DNA from: Candidatus Hartigia pinicola
GTDB taxonomy: Bacteria; Pseudomonadota; Gammaproteobacteria; Enterobacterales; Enterobacteriaceae
Reading direction: 5' to 3'
DNA length: 64,000 nt
Assembly (NCBI GenBank): GCA_020541205.1
Contig: CP048208.1
Span: 496,001-560,000 of the forward strand
Shown here piece after piece: positions 11,227-21,378 of the stretch; within the stretch, counting starts at the first letter, position 1; every line of letters starts with the position of its first letter. The notes beneath the pieces were generated by a model. The model was not told the DNA's origin. It ran no database searches and saw nothing but the letters and a program-made list of their open reading frames with translations. Both the position numbers and the translations under genes were made by a program.

Positions 11227-14200
11227 ATTTATAATGATATATTATTTTAAATAGGTGGATAGTATTTTTAAAATTTGAGTATAAGAAGTAATATCTTATC
11301 TCAGTTTTTGATATAGTCTGTTTTCTAAAGTTTAAATTTATTTATTTCTCTGAAAATTATAGATTTTTAATTAATTGTACTTATCTTAAAGTAGCGTCAG
11401 ATAGCTATTCTGCAATCATTCTCTATTGAAATATAGATTAATAGGTTTGTAAGTTTAATTAATAGCATCAATTATCTTATCATTTAATACCTTACTTGGT
11501 ATTACGTATGTCGAGTAAGGAGATGAATGAATTTTGTTCTTTTGAGATTTACTAATGTCCCCATAGTATATTTAATAATATTAATTTATAAGCAATATAA
11601 CGAATTTTAACTCATCACTCTTTATCTAATTTTATAAAGTTTATAATTAGTAAGACAGCTGGTTCAGTCAGACGTTATTTTTTTACTTTATATGAAAGAA
11701 AAATTTTAAAATAATGGTAGTGGATAACAATTTTTCTTAAAGAGAGAATGAAGAAGAATAATTTGTTATTATCATTTTTTAAAAACTATTAAGTAAATAA
11801 AGAATTTTTCTGAAAAATAATTATATAATAATGTATTTAATATATGTCTGATTGTTACTAAATTTTGTTGAATAAATATTGTACTTTCAAAACACTTGTT
11901 CATTTTTAATAATGATCAATAATATTGATAATACTCTGTAAAGAAAATACATTTATTGTGTTTTAATACAAGAGTATTTAGTTAGTAATTAAGTATTTTA
12001 AACTAAAAAGAACAATACTGTATTTATTGTATGGTAATATTTTTATAAAATATAATTCATAATATAATTTTTTTCAGAGAAATTAAACTAATTTTAATAA
12101 TAATCTCGTTTAAAATAAAATATTTTTATTTTAATATCAATAACATTTTTTCACTTTTTAAAGATTTATAATATTAATCAGTCTGATGAATATAATCAAT
12201 ACAATAATATTATCATTCTGTCTGAAACATTAAGAGTCTGTATTATTTTACCGTTTTCCATTAAGACTGTTTTGATTGTATAAAAATGATGAATGTTTTG
12301 AATTCCTATGTTAGAGATTTTTATTTTATTAAGATATGAACAACAAAAAACTACTTTAATAGTAGTACATTAGAAATCAAATTCACTAATTAAAGAAAGA
12401 CCGTAAGATATACTAGGTACTACAAGTTATAATGATTCTATCTTAGAAAGATGTATATGAGATTATAATTGAAGATGTAGTTTATCTTGTAAATACTAAG
12501 ATGATGGAAAAAATAATTTCTGAATTTTCGTAAACTTTATTTATAATATTTTAAAAAATATCTAGTTAATAACTTCTTAAGAACTATTGTTGGACAGTTT
12601 TTTTCGAGAGTGGGTGCTATAAGTATGATGAGATCTTATTGATAAATATAGCCGAAGATCATTAAGAAAACTAACTTAATGCAAATACTAATTTAACAGG
12701 AGATTTGTTGATTTTTTTCATATTATCAAAAAATGTTATTGTATAAATACGATTGTATTAATAAGTCTTTTAAAATATCTTTATTTAGCAAGAATAACTT
12801 ATAAAGAATAATTAATTTAGTTGAATTTGATATTGATATGAATGATCAGCATCACGAATCTTATTATTAGATTAATTAAATAACTATTAACAGTACGCTA
12901 GAAAGCGTAATATTATCAATGCTCAGTCATGTAAGCATCACTCAATTTTAAATTTTACTTCAGATAAGTTTAATAAGTTTGAGAGAACTTGTATGAACTG
13001 TTTTTTAACATATCAATAAATAGAGATTCATCTAGAGAATTATTATATTTTTTAGTGATGAATGTGATTTCGTATATACTGTTATCACTGATTTAATACT
13101 GTGCTTAGTGTGTATTGATTAAATGATTGTCTTGAATGTCAAACATTCCTGTTAAAAGATTATTTTATTAAGTTTTAAGTTATCTTCTATATTATTTCGG
13201 AAATGAGGGTAAAATGAATTTGAAAATTCACTTTATTATATTTATTTTTTTGTGATAAAATTTTATCGTGTGATTTTACCGTTGTCTAAAATACTGATAA
13301 TACCATATAACTCAATGTATACATTAAAAAATGTCAGAAACATCAAAAACTTCGCAATAAGAGCGTTAAATTTATTGTTTATTTCAATTCAGCTTAATAA
13401 GATGTGGTATTGGTATAATCTGAGAATTTTTCTACAAAAATGACTAAATAAGTCTCAATATAATCATATACACAACTAATAACTAGTGATGAATCATTTA
13501 ACTAGTATAATCTAATAATTGATATACGTGAATATAATTAATGTATTAATACGTCAGCCATATATTAATTTATATACTATTTTATATTTATTTTATAAAT
13601 TTTCTCTTGTTGATAGTTTGAATTATGATACGCGATAATTAATGTCATGAAATTAGTTGACTTATAAAACTTAATTTTTAAGCTGAGAATTTATTTAGGT
13701 TTTTTTAATATAATAATTTCATTTATTATTTTAAAATGAGAAAATTCGATACCATTGCATCAGTAAAAGAATTTTTAATAAACTAAATTTTGTTAATTAG
13801 AAGATAAAATTTATACCCTTTTAGAACAAATAATTAGATAGGTTTTGATTTTTATATATTTTATAATGAATGACAAGTAAAACGTATTTACCAGTACAGT
13901 ACTCAGTAAGTATGATATTTGTGCGTATTATTACGTTTTAAAAAACTCGTTAAAGTATAGTCACTTTTGATAAAAAAATTACAATATACTTGTTTAATAT
14001 CGATATTACAATCATTAGAAAAGATTAAAATACTTTCGTGATTATTCATGCAATAAAGCATCAAACAACACGCATACTATATAGAAAAAGTTATGATGAA
14101 AAATAAAAACGTTTTGGAGGTTGCATACTGTATTATAGTAAATATTATCATTCTACTTTATAACATTATGATTAAGATATGCAGGAAGATTTTAGAGAAA

Positions 14201-14593
14201 AATATGATTTGATTATTTTTATTTTATACAGATAATAATCTGTGTACGAAAATATTCTATTAATTCATCTTAATTTATACAGTGAAATATTTACTATATA
14301 TATTAGAATTGGGAATTATAATATCGCTAATAAAAATTTATAGACTTTATGCTTAAAAATAAACTCTAAATATGAGATTATCGAATTTGGATTAGATTAT
14401 CTGGAAAATCTTTACGAATGCAAGGAGTAGTTGTGAGAAGTGTATTAATGAATATATTTAGTTTATTTATATAGTATTTCTTTTATCGTTATCGCAGATA
14501 ATATTTATAGTCTTTAAAATAGAAGAGATTGAGATTGTATGCTATATATTTTTTTATTAAATATATATTGTAAATTATTAAAGGGATTTTGAG
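11227..14593. other. Eroded intergenic region upstream of rsmH
   Basis: About 3.4 kb, very AT-rich, with stops in all frames and no recognisable gene. In E. coli mraZ would occupy the first ~450 bp next to rsmH; I compared the expected MraZ opening (RGATLVNLDSKGRLSVP) with the minus-strand frames and found no match. A 63-codon open stretch at 13252-13443 has no family resemblance and random-looking composition. A weak 7-bp inverted repeat with a 17-base loop sits at 11490-11520. The promoters for the dcw cluster (reading left) and pnuC (reading right) must lie here but I cannot place them. Confidence 0.7.
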
Positions 14594-15283
14594 ATGGATT
14601 TTTTTAGCATAAAGCATATATTAGTGAATATTTCTTTAGGAAATGTAAATTACCAACTATCATATCTTGAAGTGGTTAGTGCTATTTCTGGTTTATTGTG
14701 TATGCTTTTTGCTAGCTTTGAAAAAGCGATTAATTATTTATTTGGTTTGATAAACGTTACGTTATTTGGTATTATATTTTTCCACATGCAGCTATATGCG
14801 AATTTATTATTACAAATTTTCTTTTTTATTATCAATATTTATGGCTGGTATGTATGGAGTAGAGTTAAAAAAAATCAAAATACTAAACTAAAAATTCGTT
14901 GGTTAAGCTTTCCTCAAGCAGTTAGTATTTCAGTAGTGTCAAGCTTAGTTATTATTTACATAACTTTGAATATAGAAACTATTTTTCGCATATTAGCAAC
15001 GTGGATTATTAAAATATTAAATATATTTGGGGTGCAACTAATCATGCCTGTATTAGAACTTGATGCATTTCCATTCTGGGATGCAACCATGACTGTTTTA
15101 TCTGTCGTTGCAATGATACTAATGACGAGAAAGTATGTTGAAAATTGGATTTTATGGGTAATTATTAACTTCATTAGTGTAATATTATTTTATAAACAAG
15201 GTTTTTATATATTGTATGTAGAATATTTAATTCTGCTCGGTATTGCCTTGAATGGTTTAAGGTTATGGATGAAATCTGCATAA
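14594..15283 (+). CDS. pnuC: Nicotinamide riboside transporter PnuC
   Basis: PnuC imports nicotinamide riboside across the inner membrane by facilitated diffusion, with trapping by phosphorylation, feeding NAD salvage. The 229-residue product aligns along its length with E. coli PnuC (239 residues): shared blocks include FGLINVTLFGIIFF, NIYGWYVWSR, DAFPFWD, and VAMILMTRKYVENW followed by LWVIIN, with about seven membrane helices. An AAGGG ribosome-binding site at 14581-14585 lies 8 bases before the ATG. Compared with E. coli the last ten residues are missing: the frame stops right after WMKSA, precisely where a perfect 38-bp inverted repeat begins to fold back. The loss is in a hydrophilic tail and probably does not inactivate the carrier. 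The E. coli partner nadA is not present upstream. Confidence 0.95.
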   Translation: MDFFSIKHILVNISLGNVNYQLSYLEVVSAISGLLCMLFASFEKAINYLFGLINVTLFGIIFFHMQLYANLLLQIFFFIINIYGWYVWSRVKKNQNTKLKIRWLSFPQAVSISVVSSLVIIYITLNIETIFRILATWIIKILNIFGVQLIMPVLELDAFPFWDATMTVLSVVAMILMTRKYVENWILWVIINFISVILFYKQGFYILYVEYLILLGIALNGLRLWMKSA

Positions 15284-15334
15284 CTATATTGTTTTTCAGA
15301 TTTCATCCATAACCTTAAACCATTCAAGGCAATA
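15241..15334. repeat. Perfect 38-bp inverted repeat with 18-base loop at the end of pnuC
   Basis: Left arm 15241-15278 encodes the last codons of pnuC (ending in the alanine codon region); right arm 15297-15334 is its exact reverse complement; the 18-base loop 15279-15296 contains the pnuC stop. No mismatch occurs over 38 pairs, and pairing breaks immediately on both sides. With the local base composition such a perfect stem is not expected by chance. RNA from pnuC would end in a very stable hairpin, which could protect or terminate the transcript, although no T run follows the right arm. The origin is more likely a fold-back (template-switch) duplication than a designed terminator. Confidence 0.95.
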
Positions 15335-16018
15335 TGAAATAAGATTAAATATTTTCATAACTCACAATAAGAATTATTTTATAAACCACGCTAGTTATAC
15401 ATAATTATAATCACAATAAAATTCAGAAAAAGATTATTATTGTACGTGCATTACATCTTTTAGTAAATTAGAGGTTGATGAACTTCAAAAATTAAGAGAA
15501 AAATAAAGAAAACTTAAAAAATAAAAGCAACGTAAAATTAAAAGTAAATTTAAGATAATGAATCTGAAGCAATTTAAAACATGGTTGAAAATTATTAGAC
15601 GATCTCAATGTGAGCTATTTTAGTAAAATATTATAGCAATAAATAATGTATCAACCAACATTGAATTTATGTAGCACTTACTATGTATTAATTAGTTAAA
15701 AATTATGTTAAAATATATATCATTTTAATGAAGATGCATTATTAAACTAATATTTAGTTTAATAAGCTCTCAGATAATGCATGTTTACATGCAATATTAA
15801 GTGTACAATACATTATTAAAAGTCTGCATAAACATAGAAAAGTTATGTGACTATAATTTCATTTAAATGTAATTTCTTTAATTACCTATTATGAAGTTAA
15901 TCTTTCATTTACACGTTATATTTTTATACTGCTAAATTAACGTTGATCTTTGAAAGATAGCAATTATTTTTCTGAAATCTTTTTTATAGATACAGCTAAT
16001 AATAAGATGATCTAGTTT
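15335..16018. other. Eroded intergenic region between pnuC and yciA
   Basis: About 0.7 kb without an open frame of note. In enterobacteria tonB lies beyond yciA; no TonB-like sequence is recognisable. A short AT-rich stem (15740-15750 with 15754-15764, 11 pairs, 3-base loop) flanked by an 8-base repeat pair (15734-15741 and 15775-15782) is present, but such stems are expected occasionally at this base composition. Confidence 0.6.
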
Positions 16019-16423
16019 TTATAATTCAAAGTGTTGTTTTTCTTTAGGAATTTCTCGTGCTGTATTATTGGCATTAACAGCCAATATAAGCAAAAACAGC
16101 ATTTATAGAAAGGTAATGTTGACCAACTGGTTGAGTGGCAATTTTCCTAACCCATATTTTATATTAATTGTCATAGAACTTTTTTCTGTCTTTAAACAGT
16201 AAGCATAACAGTACATTACATCACCAACAGAAACAGGTTTTTGAAACTTAAGTCCGTTAACTTCAACGGTTACAGCACGTCCTAAAGCAATTTTTTTTTC
16301 TAAAATAGCGCCGCCAATATCCATTTGAGACATCAACCAATCACCAAAAATATCACCATTAGCATTGGTATCAGCAGGCATTGCTAGTGTACGTAAAACT
16401 AATTCGTTATTTGGGAATTCCAT
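16019..16423 (-). pseudogene. yciA: Acyl-CoA thioesterase YciA, broken by two frameshifts
   Basis: YciA is a hotdog-fold thioesterase that hydrolyses a broad range of acyl-CoAs in the cytoplasm. The N-terminal frame from the ATG at 16421-16423 (AAGAG-type site just upstream; preferred over an ATG 24 bases further up because it matches the family N-terminus) reads LVLRTLAMPADTNANGDIFG, then WLMSQMDIGGAI with the probable catalytic aspartate, and VEVNGLKFQKPVSVGDV, as in E. coli. Near 16154-16157 one base is missing: homology continues in another frame (WVRKIATQPVGQHY ... AVFAYI, 16083-16154). Near 16082 one base is extra and homology returns to the first frame (AVNANNTAREIPKEK), ending at a stop at 16019-16021. 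Unless corrected, the product stops at 16103 with a nonsense tail. The restored reading would be about 134 residues (132 in E. coli), so decay is recent, or the indels are sequencing errors. Confidence 0.9.
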
Positions 16424-17227
16424 ATTTAACTCTTTGTTAAAATACAATGATGTTTTAATTTAAATCAAGCATAAACTAGTATTGTAATACTAGTAATAAT
16501 GAAGTATGTTATCAGTGATTATCCTACTATAAAATTATCAATTTATTATAATGATTCGAAATACATCTCTGCTCAGCATAATAAAAATCAACAGAATATA
16601 TCTAAAATATTCCGAGTGGTTTAATGATATATATGAATATATATTACACATGGTGTTCAGAAAATAGTGTGATTCACATATATATTTAAGGATCAAATGC
16701 AGTGTAATAGTGCATAAATGTTAAGTATAATTATATCATACAATGTCTTTTATATTTATGATAAAATCATTCTTTTATTTAAAAGATACATTTTAAATTC
16801 ATATAATGAGTAAAATAAGATTTTGATTAGTATGATTTTTATTGACTGATAACATTTTCATATAACTCAGATGATTATTTCTGGGAGAATTTATTTATAT
16901 TTTATATATTACTTTAAATAAGTAGGTTCTCTCTAGTATTTTGCTTGATATATTCTGTTTCAGACTTTATGCAGAAGAATATACTAACAAAAATGATAAG
17001 ACGAATTATGTAGTTTCTATATAATCCTAATACAATTTATAAAAATACTTTTTAAGTAAAATGTATTTTAAATTATATCGTATAAAAGTATATGTATTTT
17101 ATTTTCTACAGTTTTGAATGAAATAGATTTTGAGTTTTGCGTATATATTTATTAGATTAATATCATAACTTACTGATTTATTAGTATAAAGTTAAGGAAT
17201 TTGTTATTTGAATAAAAGTATAAAGTA
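16424..17227. other. Eroded intergenic region between yciB and yciA
   Basis: About 0.8 kb of AT-rich sequence with no recognisable gene. In E. coli yciB and yciA are close neighbours on the same strand, so this gap represents inserted or expanded DNA. No repeats or mobile-element ends are apparent. Confidence 0.6.
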
Positions 17228-17797
17228 TTATTCTGAAGGCTTGTTTTTCTTTTCGTTAGCTTTCTTTTTGGACGTATTTTTATAGATGTATACAATACTT
17301 AATATTGTAAAAAGTAAGGTTGCCGTGGTTAAACCAAATACTTTAAAATTTATCCAGGTATCTAGAGGTAACCAAAATGCAATATAGATGTTAGACACAG
17401 CGCAAATAGTAAAAAATATTGCCCATGCACTATTTAATTTAGCCCAATTACTATCTAGAAGTTTAATTTCTTGATGATGACCTAAAATTCTTTGCATGAG
17501 TGGTTTTTTTGTGCAAAATTGACTGAACAGTAATATTAACGCAAATAATGTATAGATAATAGTAACTTTCCATTTAATAAAAATATCACTGTGAAAAATT
17601 AATGTTAAAGACGTGAAAAACATCACAATAATACATGCTATTTTAGCGACTGCTTCAACTTTTTTATAAATCACATAGGTAGCAAATAAGGCAAGTGGAG
17701 TCGTGATTAGTAAAACGCCGCTTGCATAAAAAACATCATAACTTTTATAAACAATAAAAAAAATAACTAACGGAATAAAATCAATAATTTGTTTCAT
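17228..17797 (-). CDS. yciB: Inner membrane-spanning septation protein YciB (IspZ family)
   Basis: YciB is a polytopic inner-membrane protein linked to cell-envelope synthesis and septation; its biochemical activity is not settled. From the ATG at 17795-17797 the product is 189 residues (179 in E. coli) and aligns with it: MKQIIDFIPLVIFFIVYKSYD, HSDIFIKWKVTIIYTLFAL, KKPLMQRILG, WAKLNSAWAIFF, and NIYIAFWLPLDTWINFKVFG. About five membrane helices are followed by a lysine-rich tail. An upstream ATG in frame at 17819-17821 would add eight residues with no family support. The gene is second in the yciC-yciB-yciA order, but separated from yciC by 2.8 kb of debris, so it probably now needs its own promoter. 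No clear ribosome-binding site is seen. Confidence 0.94.
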   Translation of the reverse strand: MKQIIDFIPLVIFFIVYKSYDVFYASGVLLITTPLALFATYVIYKKVEAVAKIACIIVMFFTSLTLIFHSDIFIKWKVTIIYTLFALILLFSQFCTKKPLMQRILGHHQEIKLLDSNWAKLNSAWAIFFTICAVSNIYIAFWLPLDTWINFKVFGLTTATLLFTILSIVYIYKNTSKKKANEKKNKPSE

Positions 17798-20563
17798 AAC
17801 AGTCAATACCAAGGTATACATAAAATAGTATGTAGTTTAACTAATTTTATACTACGTGTGAATTTTTTAAAAAAAATATTTATTACTAATTATATTTTAC
17901 CTTAATTTTAAAGATAAAGCATTATCAAAACTCAAGATATATAATAATGAAATTTATGAAATTTACTGATATATAGAAATTTTATTTGATAATATTCAAA
18001 TATATTTTTAATATACTCGATTAAAAATATTATTTATATATTTTACTTGGTTTAAACTTAAAAATTAAGGTGAGATTATCTATTTCTATCATTATTTGAT
18101 CTGTCAATATTTTCATACGTTAAACTAATAGGTATAAATGGTATTATTTATTTACGTATTTGTATCCTAACTTTTTTATGTTTTATTTTACATTAAAATA
18201 GTTAATTATAATTTTAGTCATAGAGCTTGTTAGTGATTTAGTTATGGACAGGTTGTCGAGTAATCAGATAAAATTTTCTGTGGTCACTGATTATAATAAT
18301 GAGTGTAAATCATAGAATTTATAGTATAGTGATTTAATCACTCATTAGTTTTCGATATGAGATACGAGCCAAAATTTTATTTCGGTAAATTATATTAGAT
18401 TTATAAAATAAGATTAACTTTACTATCTGTTAAATTCGATAGGAAAAATTTACAAGTGCTATAGTTTTTTAAGATTTTGTTAAAATACTGATTTTTTCCT
18501 GACTTGATGAGTAAAGTCGATATTTTAACTGTGATGTTAGTTGTAATACTTTTATATTATTGATGTCATGAAGTGTTTTTTGGTATTTGTCATATGATTA
18601 TTATTTGTAATGATAATATTTATTTAGTATATTATTCTTATGTTTAATAGATATTAAAAAATCGCATTATTAAAATTATTATAAAATTAGATAACATTTT
18701 TATTTTTTTATCATTGCAACTGAGCTGAATACGCGTATTATTATATTTTATAAAATTTATGAGTGATTAGATTTATAAATTTGATCATAACGTTAAAGAA
18801 TTCTGCGAATAGAATAATATTATATTAACTCTAATCAGTCACTTCATATTTTCAGTATGCTATATATTTTTTTTATTTTTTCAGGGTTTTGATAAGCATA
18901 GATAGTAGCTTAAACTAAGTGATATAATAATTAGACAAAACTACATCACTTAATTTCAATGTTTCTGAATTAGATATTTGAAAAATTGAGTATCTTCAAT
19001 AATTTTCCAGTAATATTTTAATCCTTGCATGAAGTAGTCTGTTTATTGTTGAAACATAAGTTATTAGCACGTTTCTGCAATATATTTGCAATATATCAGT
19101 GTAACTGTGAATCTTTTATAAGATATGTTTTATTTGTTTTCTATTTTGTAGTTGAATTGATCATTGCAAAATATCAAGTATATTTAGCGATAAATTTTTA
19201 ATAAAATTATTTTAGACTTGTTTACTATTTTAGATATTTATACGTAAAGATGATTTTGATATTGAAGATAAGGATTGTTAATTTATTAAAAGAGTATAAA
19301 TTTATTATTTCACTTTAGTATTAACTTTTTTAAAACCAACGCCTAAAAGAATAATTTATATAGATCTTCAGATGATTAACCTAAATACTTCGTATATGTT
19401 GTTTCTGACTCAGTTATGAATTGTATTCAGAATGATTTTAGTGTTTTTTAAGTGATATTTTTCAAATAGTTAAAATATAAGCTTAATTGATTTTATTCAA
19501 GGATAGATAAAAAATTTGAGTCAGATTTTTTTATAGAAAAATCAATTAATTGTTTGGGTGATAACGGATACGTTTCAGCTAATATTTATTTTTACTATAT
19601 TTAATTTACAGTCAAAAAAATAAATCTTCAAAAGATATATAATTTACTTCAAATCCTATGAAGTATTTTCTTTCTTAAAATCAAGAACATAAATGTTAAG
19701 TTATAAATTAAAAATTAATATGCAAGAACCTCTTAAAGCTGATTGATTATTTTAAAATGTTTGTTAATACTTTCTTTCAAAAAGAAAATAATGACAGCAG
19801 TGATAAGAGTCAAAAAAATATTTTAATACAATAAAATAGTTTTACGGAAGAATAAAAGTAATATGTCTCCGGAAATAAATGTGTGTGATATATTGTATGT
19901 ATCATACATATGTATTTAAACATAGTGCTCAATTAGTGATGTATTTAATGATATTTGAGTAAAAATATTTTATATTATTTTTTAAATTTTTTAAAATACA
20001 TTTTTAGTTGTCAGAAACAAAATCCAAATTACTAGAACTAGTATAAAAAATAGAAAGATTTTTATTATTAAAGGATATATTATATAATATATTAACTGAA
20101 TTTTATTATCTTATCTCATTCTTTTCGCGAAAAAGTGATATTACAAATAGAAAAGGTGTCATAATCGTTAGTTTAGTGTGCATGAAAATAATTTTTTTCA
20201 CGAAGTATGTATTGGTAGATTATTATTATGTAGCTAGGGTATGCATAAATAATGACTATTAGATGCTAATATTCATCGTTAAAATGTTGACATTTTATTA
20301 CTTTATATTTGTAATTTATTTTATAAAAGTTTGTCTTGGAAAATACATGAAATTAGCTAAAATATCGCTTAATGTAAAAGTACAAGAAGTTTTTTAACAC
20401 TTGTTTTAGTAAGACATTTTAGCATTTCTTCCCTTCTTTTTATACAGATAAAAGCTAAATACGCTTTAAATTTTATATTTAAAGTTGTGAGATATTAGAT
20501 AATAAAATGCGATCTTTTATATCTACTATACACATGTAGGTTTGATATATTTGATTTGGTTTG
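17798..20563. other. Eroded DNA separating yciC from yciB
   Basis: About 2.8 kb without a recognisable gene, lying between two genes that are adjacent in E. coli and relatives. The sequence is AT-rich, stop-dense in all frames and has no visible terminal inverted repeats or transposase motif. A slightly more GC-rich patch occurs near 18230-18280, and a CGCG-centred palindromic patch at about 20121-20135. It is most simply a dead insertion (mobile element or rearrangement) that has decayed beyond recognition. Confidence 0.6.
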
Positions 20564-21328
20564 TTAATTTTTATTAGTAACATTAATAATTAACATATGA
20601 AGACGATAAAAATAAATAAAAGCAAATGCAGAAATCATATTATTAAGTAAAAATGAGAGACCATTGTTAATAATATGATTTAAGTTAAGACTATTCAAAA
20701 ATAAGCTTATGAGAATTTGTGATGTCATCCATATTAAAACCATTGGTAATACTGAACGCCAATTATTATAGGCTATACTCCAACTTTTACTCATTGCACT
20801 AAAAGGGTTAGTGTTTTCACGCATAAGGATAGCTGGTGCTAAAGAAAAACCAATTGCAAGTAAAATTCCAGGTAATACCATGATAGTAATACCAAGTTGC
20901 ACTAATAAAGAACAAACAATTAACAGCAATAACATAGACGGAGCTTTAGATGATGAAGCTAAAAGAGCTTGAATTCCTGTTATCTTTTCACCATGTGATA
21001 ATCTAAACATATAAGATAGTATACCGCATATGAGAATTAAACTACCAACAATAATAGAAAAGATCAAACCAAATGAAACACGTAAGATATTACTTTTATC
21101 TTCTTCAGAAAGACTTTGTACCCAGTCTTGCAAACCTGAGCTACCAGCATCTATAAGTGTAGCTTGAGCATTAAATAGTACTGATATCATTAATGTATTT
21201 GGGATCATAATAGAATAAATAACAACACTTGTAGCGGTTGCTAAGAACACAAGTGTAAGAATATCAACTAATTGATTTTTAAAAAAATTAATGCTATCAC
21301 TTATTAATGAATTAATTGCAATCGACAT
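20564..21328 (-). CDS. yciC: Membrane protein YciC (UPF0259 family)
   Basis: YciC is an inner-membrane protein of unknown biochemical role, found next to yciB in enterobacteria. The 254-residue product (247 in E. coli) has about six membrane helices; recognisable stretches are the N-terminal SLISDSINFFKNQ, the central SYMFRLSHGEKITGIQALLAS, MVLPGILLAIGFSLAPAIL, and MSKSWSIAYNNWRSVLPMVL. A strong AAGGAG ribosome-binding site (21336-21341) lies 7 bases upstream of the ATG. A TATAAT -10 candidate lies at 21373-21378, with a 16-base palindrome (21343-21358) between them. It heads the former yciCBA unit. No ompW (the E. coli neighbour) is seen to its right. Confidence 0.93.
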   Translation of the reverse strand: MSIAINSLISDSINFFKNQLVDILTLVFLATATSVVIYSIMIPNTLMISVLFNAQATLIDAGSSGLQDWVQSLSEEDKSNILRVSFGLIFSIIVGSLILICGILSYMFRLSHGEKITGIQALLASSSKAPSMLLLLIVCSLLVQLGITIMVLPGILLAIGFSLAPAILMRENTNPFSAMSKSWSIAYNNWRSVLPMVLIWMTSQILISLFLNSLNLNHIINNGLSFLLNNMISAFAFIYFYRLHMLIINVTNKN

Positions 21329-21342
21329 GTAACTTCTCCTTT

Positions 21343-21378
21343 CTACTTTATAAAGTAGACAAATTTTACATGATTATA
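21343..21378 (-). promoter_or_regulatory. Candidate yciC leader: TATAAT -10 box and palindrome before the ribosome-binding site
   Basis: On the minus strand a perfect TATAAT (21373-21378) is followed by the palindrome CTACTTTATAAAGTAG (21343-21358) and then the AAGGAG site. A good -35 is not visible. Palindromes of 16 bases occur several times by chance in 64 kb of this composition, so only the position makes it notable. Confidence 0.35.

Noticed and set aside
14956-15174. 72-codon minus-strand frame inside pnuC
   Set aside because: Antisense shadow of pnuC.
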